Source of the DNA: Forficula auricularia
Lineage: Eukaryota > Arthropoda > Insecta > Dermaptera > Forficulidae
DNA length: 64,000 nt
Reading direction: 5' to 3'
Assembly: GCA_024734495.1 (NCBI GenBank)
Contig: JALMQS010000136.1
Location: forward strand, 6,090,215-6,154,214
Shown: piece after piece, positions 56,292 through 64,000 of the stretch
How the letters are laid out: every line of letters starts with the position of its first letter
Numbering within the stretch: the stretch's first letter is position 1
Notes under the pieces: generated by a model
Told to the model about the DNA's origin: nothing
Database searches by the model: none
Seen by the model: the letters and a program-made list of their open reading frames with translations, nothing else
Program-made: the position numbers and the translations under genes

Positions 56292-57183
56292 TTACCATCC
56301 ACTTTCTAAAAGTTGGCTTCCAAGAAGCCACACTTTTCCTTATATATATATATACTACACTTTATTACACCTTTTCCTATCAGCACTTCACTTTTTCAAA
56401 TTCACGATTGATTCACTGGGATTTTCTTCGAAGGCAGCGTAGTTTGAACCATCTATTTCGACGCCGAAATTCTTCTTCCGACTGGAACCGTACTCCCGAT
56501 TTCTCGACCTCGTAGTCGCCTCAGGGTAGACTTGAAGAAAATGATTCTTCCTCGACGAAATCCTCCCTGGTAAGGATAAGACCATCCCGAAGACGGTTTT
56601 CCATGATAGCTTGTCTTCTTCATCCGAGTTGTCATCTCAAAATCTTATGGTAAGGATTCCAAGATTCCGAAGACGGTCTCCAATCTCCAAGGATTTGAAG
56701 GAAGCAGGAATATAGGCAAGGGTGGTTTTAGAAGTTAAATTTTTTTTTTTTTTTTTTAAGAACTAGTAGATTTAAAATTTTTAAGTATGGTGCCGCCACC
56801 GAACCGACACGACCCGACAGAGATCGCAGGACCGCAGAGCACGAAGAAAGACAGATATTGACACAAATAGTCATAATGACGATTCTATACCCGATAGTGC
56901 GACAAAAACCCGCGGACATTCCCCAAATCCAGCCCCTCACAGACTTCTTCCCCCTCTATATATCCCTGTATCTTTCTTTTTTTTGTTTTTTTTTCCTGCA
57001 ATAACTATAGTTCAATTACATGTAAGATACCCTAATTTTTTTTTTTTTTTTTTGTGCTTATTAGTGGAGTAGTTAATCATCTTTCCGAGATACTGTCCAA
57101 GGTGCAAATAGCATCTCCCTTTATGACCATTTCTCTTAACAGGTGTACCTGCCTACGTCCTCTCACCCCCGCCCACGTATCTA
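56292..57183 (-). other. Gypsy 3' untranslated region
   Basis: Between the pol stop and the 3' LTR. Contains T runs on + (56740, 57037) and an imperfect direct repeat (GGTAAGGAT..., CCGAAGACGG at 56570 and 56648). No env-like or other conserved protein is seen; short frames here are not convincing. Confidence 0.6.
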
Positions 57184-60100
57184 TTAAGATTGTTTCCGAT
57201 ACCACGAACGCGTTCTAACCGGACTTGCTTGAATATCGGTTTCTTCGTTTATCCCCTTACCCTCTCCTGAATTGCTTGGAGCTTCTGGCATGGGCTCTCC
57301 CTCGTTCACATCTGACCCCTGGTGGTTGGTTTGATTCCTGAGAAAATATGGTGACCTTGGGCCGAGATGTACATCGTCCTCGGGTGTCCAGGTGATGTCA
57401 TCTCGTGGTTCGGGCTCATTCGATGAGAGTGAGGATGGAGACAACGACTGTGGACTAGGAATCCGAGAGCGGGAGTCGGTTTCTTGAGATGGCCCAGGTT
57501 GAGTTATAACTACTTCCCATCTTGGTGGAGTTTGAATTTTAGTTGATTGGTTGTCACTTATCTCATTACTTCTACTGGCTGCCTGGTCCAATTTTTGATT
57601 ATATATTGTCAACGTAATGGGGGAGTTACAAACAGCTTTCCCTAAAATTTTTCTGACCTTAGTCCAATTTAGTCGGTCGCGCCCGCAGCCGATCCGAGGA
57701 AGCCCAATGTTCCGGATTCTGTTTTCTGTGGCGTGACGGATCATAGCCTCTACGGCTTTTCTAAGGTTCCCAAGTGTTGGTTTTTCATTACTACGAGCCT
57801 TCGTCACCATGTAATACACCACCTGTCCATTACGTTCGAGGATTAGGGTTTGTCCCACCTGAGGGTTTTGAGCTCGAAGTTCATCTCTACCACCGAAATG
57901 ATGCACGAAATCCACAGCGATTCCCGCATTCATTTGCAAATCCGCGGCAACACAATGCGCTATGGCTTGTCCTGGGCCATGCTTGAAAAGATCACCGTCA
58001 CATTCAAAGATCTGCTTTCTTTTATGGTGCCTAGAAACAGAATAACTCGGTTTTAGTCTATTGATGTGAACAATAGTCATGGTTCCTCGTCCCATTTCGA
58101 TTTCGTAAGTCACATCCGATATACGTCGAGTTATCTGAAAAGGTCCCTTCCACGGCTTAGCGAATTTTCGAGCATCGTTTGGCCGAATAACAGGAGTGTA
58201 AAGATACACCCAATCACCCTCCTGAAATTGGCGACTAATTCGACGTCGATTTTTATAGGAGTTCCTAATTCCTTTCTTCTGGCGTTCCCTTTCCAGGGCG
58301 GCACTATGGGCTACTTTTAATTTGGCTTCCATATCTGCCAGGTGCTCGTCCCGCTCCCATCCGTCGTTTTTCTCTTGTATATCGCAGTCAAAGGGAACGA
58401 TGGTCTCCCTTCCGTAAAGAAGGAGGTTTGGTGAAAAACCAGTAGAACTGTGCGGTGTGCTTCGATAGGCCGCCAGGCTAAATGGTAGCCACTGATCCCA
58501 ATCCCGTCCGTCTTTCCTCACATAATGGGACAATTGGTCTATTAGGGTCCTGTGGAATCGTTCCAGAAGACCATTAGACTCAGGGTGGTATGCCGTGGTC
58601 TGTAATTTTTTTACTTGAAGTAATTTACAGGTCCACGTGAACATTTTAGATAAAAAGTTTCTACCTTGGTCAGTTAGAAGTTTAGATGGAGCCCCATGCC
58701 GACAGATAATATACTCCACGAAAGCCCTGGAGATAACTTCGGCTGATTGGTCTTTTAGTGGAATGACTTCCGCATATCTAGTGAAGTGGTCTATGAAAGT
58801 GAGCATATATTTATTGCCATTATAGGTAGGAGATAGGGGCCCCACTATATCCATCGATACCATTTCCATCGGTCTCGTTACTTCCGTTGGTACCTCGATT
58901 GGAACTTTAAGTCCTATAGGAGATTTCCTTTCTGCGCAGGTGTGACAGCTGCGAACAAAATTCCCTACATCTTGATGCATAGTCTCCCAAAAGTAAGTGG
59001 TTTTAAGACGCTCTGTCGTTGAATCAATGCCCCGGTGCCCTCCCACAGGCGAAGAATGGTAAGTCTCAAGTAGGTGAAATACCATTGCTTTTGGTGCAAG
59101 TAATTTCCAATCCTTTCGTCCCGGTGGACCCTGCTCGACATACCACACTCCTTCCTCATCTTGTCGGGTGTTATTTTTATGATCATTTATAACTTTACGG
59201 CAGAAATCGTCCCGTTCCTGTTCCTTTCTTATTAAGGATCGATTCCACCCCAAAGTAGGTTCTGCCTCTACTTGCGCAATTATTCTACTTAGGGCATCAG
59301 CATTTTTGTGCAATTTGCCCGGTTTGTGTTCAACTGTATATTTGTACTCTAACAATCTCAATGTCCACCGAGTGAGTCGTGCTGAGGGATCAGCTAAATT
59401 GAGCATCCATTGAAGTGATGCATGATCCGTCACTAGTTTGAATGTCCTACCATAAAGGTAGCAACGGAACTGTTGTACCGCCCAAATGACAGCCAGTAGC
59501 TCCCTTTCGGTAGTAGAATAATTCTTTTCTGCAGGCAAGAGAGCACGGCTGGCGTAGCAGATCGGTCTCTCTTGACCATTCTGAATTTGAGACAACACTG
59601 CCCCAATCGCATGTCCAGATGCATCTGTTGCCAAGATAAAGGGCAGTGAAAAGTCTGGGTATGCCAGAACCGAATCTGATGTCAGATACCCCTTAAGTAC
59701 TTTGAAGGCCTCTTCCTGTTCCGATTCCCACCGAAATCTACCGTTCTTTTTTGTAAGTTCATACAAAGGCTTCGCAATTTCGGCGAATTCAGGAATATAG
59801 CGCCGATACCAGCCGGCAAGCCCCAAAAAGGATCTGACATCGTGAACGGTTTGAAGTTGGGGGTATTCTGCGATCGCTTTAACAGTGTCGGGATCGGGTT
59901 TAACCCCTTGCATTGTTATAACATGCCCTAGATATTTGACTTCGGGTGCAGCAAATTCACATTTCCCGAGGTTTATCTTCAGGTTTACTTCTTGCAAACG
60001 AGACAAAACTCGGCTCAATCGTTCAAGGTGCTCCTCAAAAGTTGAACTGTGGATTATCACATCATCCAGATATACAAAACATTCGTGATTTTTAAGTCCC

Positions 60101-61527
60101 ATAAGAACGGTATCCATAGCCCTCTGGAAGGTGGAGGGAGCCCCTGATAATCCAAAGGGCATTCTTAAGTATTCATAATGTCCGTCGGGTGTAGAAAATC
60201 CGGTCTTCTCTCGATCCTCTTTGGCAACCGGAATTTGGTGATATCCGCTTGCCAAATCGATAGTAGAGAAGTAACGAGAATTTCCGAGACTTTCAAGGGT
60301 TTCTGATATCCGTGGTATAGGGTAGACATCTGGACGTGTAACAGCGTTTAGCGCACGGAAATCCGTGCAAAATCTGTACTTAATTCCCTCACCTCTATCC
60401 TTCTTAGGTACCAGGAGTACCGGTGCCGACCATGGTGAAGTTGAAGGTTGTATTACCTTTTCTTTAAGTAGCGAGTCTATTTGATTACGCATTTCTTCTC
60501 TTAGGTGATATGGTACCCTATATGGCTTTTTGTATATTGGTGCCGCTTGTCCCGTAGGGATATGATGATTGATATTAATGGCACAGCCCAAACCTGTTTC
60601 ACTATCGTAGATTAAGTCAGAGTATTGTTCGAGCAGATCAAGGAGCCGCTTGCGTTCGTGATTGGGTAGGTGTTCTGTCTTAGCTACTAACAGTTCTTCA
60701 ATTTCTCGAGAGCATTCTACCGGAATCTGACTTCGAACACTTGCGATGTTCTTCGATTCTGCTATATCGTAAATCGTGGCCACCTTTGTACCCTTTCCTA
60801 GTTCCAGGCTAATTGGAGTGGAATTAATTACTTTAAACGGAACACTATTTCCTTCCAGTTTCACAAGAACTCTGGCTCCTTTGAGGCCCAGTACAGGAAT
60901 ATCGAACGGTTCCAGTATGACGTCCTTGCCCCTATGTTCATTGGTTGCGTATCTCAGATCCACCTTAGCGTGAACATACATTTCACTCCAAGGGGGCACC
61001 ACAATAGATTTTGCGATTCTCGCCACATTAACCATCTGCTTCTCTTCTTCCTGTGGCCCCACGGCGGAACTGTATGTTTCCTTGCTGGCTAATAAATTTA
61101 CATGATCTTCGGGAACCACCATGCTGTCACTGGCTAGGTCAATGCGTGCCTTGAGCTTCCTAAGTAAATCTAAACCCAGGATTCCGTCATGGAGTGTTTC
61201 TACACCGGCTATCAAAAAACAATGGTCAATATCCGAGCCTTCGATTTTACCTACAATTCTCTGCTCGCCCTCTATTTCTAATAATCTCCCCGTGACGCCC
61301 CTGGCTATAATAGTGGCTTTTTGTAACGGTAGAGAAGGAATTCCACATTTCATAATAGATATTTCAGCTCCTGTATCAACTAATAATTTATATTTCCTAA
61401 GTCCCACTTCCAAAATAGCCACTAGCCCCTCTTTGGACCCTGTTAACACATGTGGAACGAGCAGTCCTAACGACGGCCGAGATGGGGGCTGTTTCCCGGC
61501 CGTTGGTAGTTTGGGGAAAAAGTTTCT
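57184..61527 (-). CDS. pol: Gypsy Pol polyprotein with C-terminal macrodomain
   Basis: Open from 61527 to a TAA at 57184; numbering here starts at the GTG 61449 (1421 residues), but the frame has no ATG near its start and is entered from gag by -1 frameshifting. Protease LLVDTGAEIS (Asp25); reverse transcriptase with FSTIDLASGYHQI and YLDD (460-463); RNase H (ATDASG, Asp609; ERELLAV; TDHASL); integrase with the HH-CC finger (Cys835, Cys838) and D867, D927, E963 (35 residues between the last two), then a GPF module (1102-1104). Residues about 1148-1286 form a macrodomain: GDLF (1152), MNAGIAVDF (1173), YYMVTK (Lys1217), LPRIGCGRDRLNW (Asp1258). Lys1217 and Asp1258 correspond to Lys84 and Asp125, the catalytic pair of the ADP-ribosyl-glutamate hydrolase TARG1/OARD1. 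A Ser/Pro/acidic tail follows. All catalytic motifs are intact. Confidence 0.95.
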   Translation of the reverse strand, partial: RNFFPKLPTAGKQPPSRPSLGLLVPHVLTGSKEGLVAILEVGLRKYKLLVDTGAEISIMKCGIPSLPLQKATIIARGVTGRLLEIEGEQRIVGKIEGSDIDHCFLIAGVETLHDGILGLDLLRKLKARIDLASDSMVVPEDHVNLLASKETYSSAVGPQEEEKQMVNVARIAKSIVVPPWSEMYVHAKVDLRYATNEHRGKDVILEPFDIPVLGLKGARVLVKLEGNSVPFKVINSTPISLELGKGTKVATIYDIAESKNIASVRSQIPVECSREIEELLVAKTEHLPNHERKRLLDLLEQYSDLIYDSETGLGCAININHHIPTGQAAPIYKKPYRVPYHLREEMRNQIDSLLKEKVIQPSTSPWSAPVLLVPKKDRGEGIKYRFCTDFRALNAVTRPDVYPIPRISETLESLGNSRYFSTIDLASGYHQIPVAKEDREKTGFSTPDGHYEYLRMPFGLSGAPSTFQRAMDTVLMGLKNHECFVYLDDVIIHSSTFEEHLERLSRVLSRLQEVNLKINLGKCEFAAPEVKYLGHVITMQGVKPDPDTVKAIAEYPQLQTVHDVRSFLGLAGWYRRYIPEFAEIAKPLYELTKKNGRFRWESEQEEAFKVLKGYLTSDSVLAYPDFSLPFILATDASGHAIGAVLSQIQNGQERPICYASRALLPAEKNYSTTERELLAVIWAVQQFRCYLYGRTFKLVTDHASLQWMLNLADPSARLTRWTLRLLEYKYTVEHKPGKLHKNADALSRIIAQVEAEPTLGWNRSLIRKEQERDDFCRKVINDHKNNTRQDEEGVWYVEQGPPGRKDWKLLAPKAMVFHLLETYHSSPVGGHRGIDSTTERLKTTYFWETMHQDVGNFVRSCHTCAERKSPIGLKVPIEVPTEVTRPMEMVSMDIVGPLSPTYNGNKYMLTFIDHFTRYAEVIPLKDQSAEVISRAFVEYIICRHGAPSKLLTDQGRNFLSKMFTWTCKLLQVKKLQTTAYHPESNGLLERFHRTLIDQLSHYVRKDGRDWDQWLPFSLAAYRSTPHSSTGFSPNLLLYGRETIVPFDCDIQEKNDGWERDEHLADMEAKLKVAHSAALERERQKKGIRNSYKNRRRISRQFQEGDWVYLYTPVIRPNDARKFAKPWKGPFQITRRISDVTYEIEMGRGTMTIVHINRLKPSYSVSRHHKRKQIFECDGDLFKHGPGQAIAHCVAADLQMNAGIAVDFVHHFGGRDELRAQNPQVGQTLILERNGQVVYYMVTKARSNEKPTLGNLRKAVEAMIRHATENRIRNIGLPRIGCGRDRLNWTKVRKILGKAVCNSPITLTIYNQKLDQAASRSNEISDNQSTKIQTPPRWEVVITQPGPSQETDSRSRIPSPQSLSPSSLSSNEPEPRDDITWTPEDDVHLGPRSPYFLRNQTNHQGSDVNEGEPMPEAPSNSGEGKGINEETDIQASPVRTRSWYRKQS
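57580..58010 (-). other. Macrodomain-coding segment of pol
   Basis: Part of the pol frame after the integrase GPF module. About 139 residues, the length of a single-domain TARG1-like macrodomain, placed where chromoviruses carry a chromodomain. The fold's ligand loops (GDLF, NAGIAV, GCGRD) are all present and the reading frame is undamaged, so it is under the same constraint as the rest of Pol. Role in the cycle is inferred only: removal of host ADP-ribose marks, or binding of ADP-ribosylated chromatin for targeting. Confidence 0.9.
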
Positions 61528-62846
61528 TTACCGGTAATTTGAGGGTGTGTAGGTGAATGCGGTTGCACCGCCGATGTCTTCCATTCTGCCCTGTCCCTTT
61601 CGCTAAAATCTGGAACTCGAGGCGAGGGTGAACGCCGCCTCCCAGGAAATGCTCTGCGATCATCATAGTGCTCCTGAGGCTCCCCGTACCTACGGCTTTG
61701 GTCTACTCTCTGTGAATCACGCCCTCCTGTTGTCCCGTGTTTAGCGAAATGTACCCTTCCTCTGGGTGGGTTTTTCTCCCGCTCATCTTCATCTGGGTAG
61801 CTATGGGTGTCTCTGTTGAGACTGGCATAATCTAGTCTCCGATCCCATCGATTAGAGCAATCCCTGGAAATATGCCCATGGCTCCCGCAGGTGTAACATT
61901 CAATAGTCCTACTTTTTGTAGGGCATCTTCGGGCAACATGTCCTTGCCCACCACATCGATGACATTGGATATCTTTGTGGTCCGTTCTAACAGACCGCGC
62001 TGACGCATGAGTTGGCTCACTGCCCCTGCCTGCTCCACAATAACATTTCAAGTTGTCCTGGGGTATATATTCGGGTAGGCTCGTTTCTTCCGGATTCGGA
62101 AGTTTACTGTTCCCCGCCACAGTTCTTACATGCAAACTAGAATGCCGACTACGTTCAGTTTTGTCCACCAGTTCGACTCTAGTGGCTACCTCTTCTGCCT
62201 CCTCGATTGTTTTGGGTGGATGAATTCGCAGCACTCGTCCCGGGTTTCCCTGCAATCCTTGTATAAATATTCGTAATAACTGAGAGTCTGGGGTTGTTAG
62301 CACATCTTTGGAAATGTGGGTGACAAACATCCGTAATCGATCGAGGAAATCTTGTACTCCTTCCGTAGGATCCTGCCGAGCCGTCATTAATAGCATTAGC
62401 CACTTGTCTGCATCGTCCTTTGGTTGAAATCTATCTCGAAGTGTTTTTTTTAAGCTTTCCCAGCTCTTGGGGTGGTCTATTCCCTTAAGATAAGTTGAAG
62501 CACGTCCTCGTAATTTTGCAATTAGGATTTTTTTACGCTGTTCGAGTGTCCAGTTTCCGACGTCAGCAAGGTTCTCAAATGTCTCAAGATACTCATTAAG
62601 AGACAGCTCGTCATCATTCCCAGACCACGTGGTTAGTGAAGTTTGTAAGTGTAGATCAGGGCCCTGTTGCACTTGCACCTGTATCGGAGGTGTAGGCTCG
62701 GTAGAAATGTTACCGCTTGCTCTGGCCCGCTGATCTGTGACTACCTCCTCAAATTTGTTTCTCCAGTCCGCCTCTCGCTTTGACAGAGTTTCATTCTCCA
62801 ATTCCAGTAACTGAAGTTTCTTTTGTAGCTTCTTTTTTACGCTCAT
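61467..62846 (-). CDS. gag: Gypsy Gag polyprotein
   Basis: 459 codons from ATG 62846 to TAG 61467. An N-terminal coiled coil (residues 1-35, ELENETLSKREADW), a retrotransposon Gag capsid-like region (about 70-235: WSGNDDELSLNEYLETFENL, SWESLKKTLRDRF, FIQGLQGNPG) and two CCHC zinc knuckles, C295-C298-H303-C308 and C317-C320-H325-C330, for RNA packaging. The end is Arg/Ser/Asp-rich. Overlaps the pol frame by about 60 nt, where frameshifting occurs. Confidence 0.95.
   Translation of the reverse strand: MSVKKKLQKKLQLLELENETLSKREADWRNKFEEVVTDQRARASGNISTEPTPPIQVQVQQGPDLHLQTSLTTWSGNDDELSLNEYLETFENLADVGNWTLEQRKKILIAKLRGRASTYLKGIDHPKSWESLKKTLRDRFQPKDDADKWLMLLMTARQDPTEGVQDFLDRLRMFVTHISKDVLTTPDSQLLRIFIQGLQGNPGRVLRIHPPKTIEEAEEVATRVELVDKTERSRHSSLHVRTVAGNSKLPNPEETSLPEYIPQDNLKCYCGAGRGSEPTHASARSVRTDHKDIQCHRCGGQGHVARRCPTKSRTIECYTCGSHGHISRDCSNRWDRRLDYASLNRDTHSYPDEDEREKNPPRGRVHFAKHGTTGGRDSQRVDQSRRYGEPQEHYDDRRAFPGRRRSPSPRVPDFSERDRAEWKTSAVQPHSPTHPQITGKETFSPNYQRPGNSPHLGRR
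61473..61515 (-). promoter_or_regulatory. -1 ribosomal frameshift signal between gag and pol
   Basis: On -: slippery heptamer C CCA AAC (61515-61509, gag frame), 5-nt spacer TACCA, then a stem ACGGCCG/CGGCCGT (61503-61497 with 61479-61473) with a 17-nt loop; the gag stop follows 3 nt later. Slipping back one base gives CCC AAA and enters the pol frame, which is open here. Arrangement and spacing are those of known -1 sites. Confidence 0.85.
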
Positions 62847-63040
62847 TTTAACTGGTCTTTATGGCCCGAGGGAGAGAGAAAACGGTCAACACTAGTCCCA
62901 CCCGTGAAGAGAGAGAAAAGAGAGAGAAAAAAAATAATACTATTTATTTAACTTAATTTAAACTGTGAGAAAAGAAAAAAAAACAATGCCATTTAATTAA
63001 CTTAATTCAAACTGTTCGTTCGATAATGGATTGCCTTGTT
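62847..63040 (-). other. Gypsy leader between primer site and gag
   Basis: Untranslated leader with an AGAG/GAGAAAAGAG-rich patch on + at 62908-62930; expected to hold packaging signals. No frame. Confidence 0.5.
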
Positions 63041-63043
63041 GCA

Positions 63044-63067
63044 GCAATCCCACTTCTGACCACCATT
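63044..63067 (-). other. Probable tRNA primer-binding site
   Basis: Directly after the 5' LTR on - comes AATGGTGGTCAGAAGTGGGA. TGGTG-GTCAGAAGTGGGATT closely resembles the complement of a tRNA-Leu 3' end, with one base inserted after TGGTG. The primer assignment is tentative. Confidence 0.6.
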
Positions 63068-63824
63068 TGTAAATCCTAGGTATCAAGGGAAGATGATCAC
63101 GTGGAAGTTACAGAATAAAAATAATTAATTAAAAGAATTTAAATAAATGGTTTAATATTAAAAAAAATAGTTTTAAATAATCAAATAACAATAATAAGTA
63201 AACAAAATAAATAAACTAATATATTTCAGACACTATTTATTTGAATAGAGGAAATTTGATATTATGAAATAATTGGATTTCAATATAATATAAAAGTTAG
63301 AAATAAAAAAATAAAAATAGATTATTTAATATTAAAAAAAAAACTAACAGCTCTAAATTATTTTAGGAAATTATTCGGAATTACTCTTACAGGTTAATTG
63401 ACCTATAGTAGGTAAATAGTTATATACAAATACAAAAAGAAGACAACAATAATTCAACGGCGTTTGGTCGAATATTAAGAAACAATAGCAACACAACAAA
63501 CTGAAATCTGTGGAAGGCCCGAGCTAGGAACCGCCCACCGGCCCTGGTCGCGTCAATAATTAAATATAATACAATTTTCAATCTACTTCACCAAAAGAAT
63601 GTAGCGACTCGTTTCTAGTACAGAGATAGGCTCCGCGGTCCAACAAAACGCAGGCCCGGTTCGTATCGCCTCGCGAGAACACCCGCTGCTTCGCTTAGCA
63701 CAGCCGAAAGCAGACTGATCTCTCTCTCTTTAGTACCGCTTGTCTCCAGGCCTGGCGCTGGTATCCCGCTTCCATACCCTCCACAGATTAATATATATAT
63801 TCATGGTAAGACCGCCTGTTTACA
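63068..63824 (-). repeat. 5' LTR of the Gypsy element
   Basis: Matches 55536-56291 almost base for base; visible differences are an A-run indel, ACAAAATG/ACAAACTG, GGAAAGG/GGAAGG and CTGTCTAG/CTCTTTAG. Promoter for the element lies in its U3 part, not resolved by eye. Confidence 0.9.
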
Positions 63825-63828
63825 CAAG

Positions 63829-64000
63829 TGATATCTGATTAATAATAAAGGAATAAACATATTAATATTTCAAATGAATTTGGATAAAGTTTAGCAACGA
63901 TGCGTTGCAGTTTATTTTAAACTTAATACATATGTTTCTAGAGTGTGATTTTTTTAAGGGGGATAAGCTTTTTGGCTTTAATATACAAATAACATCTACG
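63829..64000. repeat. Flanking repeat shared with 35789-35860
   Basis: AACATATTAATATTTCAAAT, GGATAAAGTTTAGCAACGAT and TTGCAGTTTATTTTA recur at 35789-35860. The next nardilysin exon is not reached. Confidence 0.6.

Larger units (their letters stand above)
55536..63824 (-). mobile_element. Ty3/Gypsy LTR retrotransposon with macrodomain, nearly full length
   Basis: 8.29 kb, coding strand -. Two LTRs of 756-757 bp (TGTAAA...TTTACA) differ at only a few positions, so the insertion is young. CAAG flanks both sides (55532-55535 and 63825-63828) as a 4-bp target duplication. Order on -: LTR, tRNA-complementary primer site, gag, frameshift site, pol (protease, RT, RNase H, integrase, macrodomain, tail), 3' untranslated region, LTR. 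No env is recognised. It sits in the nardilysin gene region. Confidence 0.95.

Noticed and set aside
56292..57183. An env gene in the Gypsy element
   Set aside because: Less than 0.9 kb, no long frame, no signal peptide or membrane anchor recognisable.

Overview
This window is AT-rich eukaryotic nuclear DNA, almost certainly from an insect. The evidence is split exons of two conserved animal genes (a Dbp7/DDX31-type DEAD-box helicase and the M16 metalloprotease nardilysin), both on the + strand with huge introns, and a dense load of insect-style mobile elements: a Ty3/Gypsy LTR element, Helitrons, mariner-like and hAT elements, CR1/Jockey-type LINEs, MITEs and many palindromes. The order is not identifiable from sequence alone. 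No bacterial, phage or CRISPR sequence is present.

Layout. 1-8.2 kb: Helitron copies, one of which carries about 43 tandem copies of a 117/118-bp unit; a possible terminal exon of an unknown membrane protein lies at 1.07-1.39 kb. 8-33 kb: mostly intron-like or intergenic DNA full of palindromes, MITEs, a LINE tail, a Helitron with a nested mariner, and an array of a 20-bp minisatellite inside a MITE. 33-39 kb: a Jockey-like LINE broken by a small palindrome, a composite 5S/tRNA/LINE-tail SINE, a triplicated palindrome, a truncated mariner with an open transposase frame, and the DDX31-like exon (38787-38977). 39-51 kb: more MITEs, a deletion-fused mariner, a precisely bounded Helitron (44487-45453) and a hAT element (49328-50698). 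51.2-54.7 kb: four nardilysin exons, with a LINE, two palindromes and the Zn-site exon. 55536-63824: a nearly full-length, young Gypsy element on the - strand with LTRs of about 756 bp.

Three systems stand out. First, the Gypsy Pol polyprotein continues past integrase into a macrodomain that keeps the equivalents of both catalytic residues of the ADP-ribosyl hydrolase TARG1/OARD1; Gag and Pol are joined by a textbook -1 frameshift site (CCCAAAC, 5-nt spacer, 7-bp GC hairpin). Second, fourteen copies of a CTGANGA-N-stem-GAAA motif, resembling the hammerhead ribozyme core but with one extra base, sit in palindromes; the stem sequences differ but pairing is kept. Third, five small palindromic elements share one 3' tail and are each flanked by 13-16-bp target duplications, which points to target-primed insertion rather than cut-and-paste; two of them carry the hammerhead-like hairpin, suggesting a non-autonomous Penelope-like family. 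A 5S-tRNA SINE sharing its 3' tail with a LINE in the same window, and a dispersed repeat carrying perfect RFX X-boxes, are also notable.

All element names are from visible structure and motif recognition; no database search was possible.
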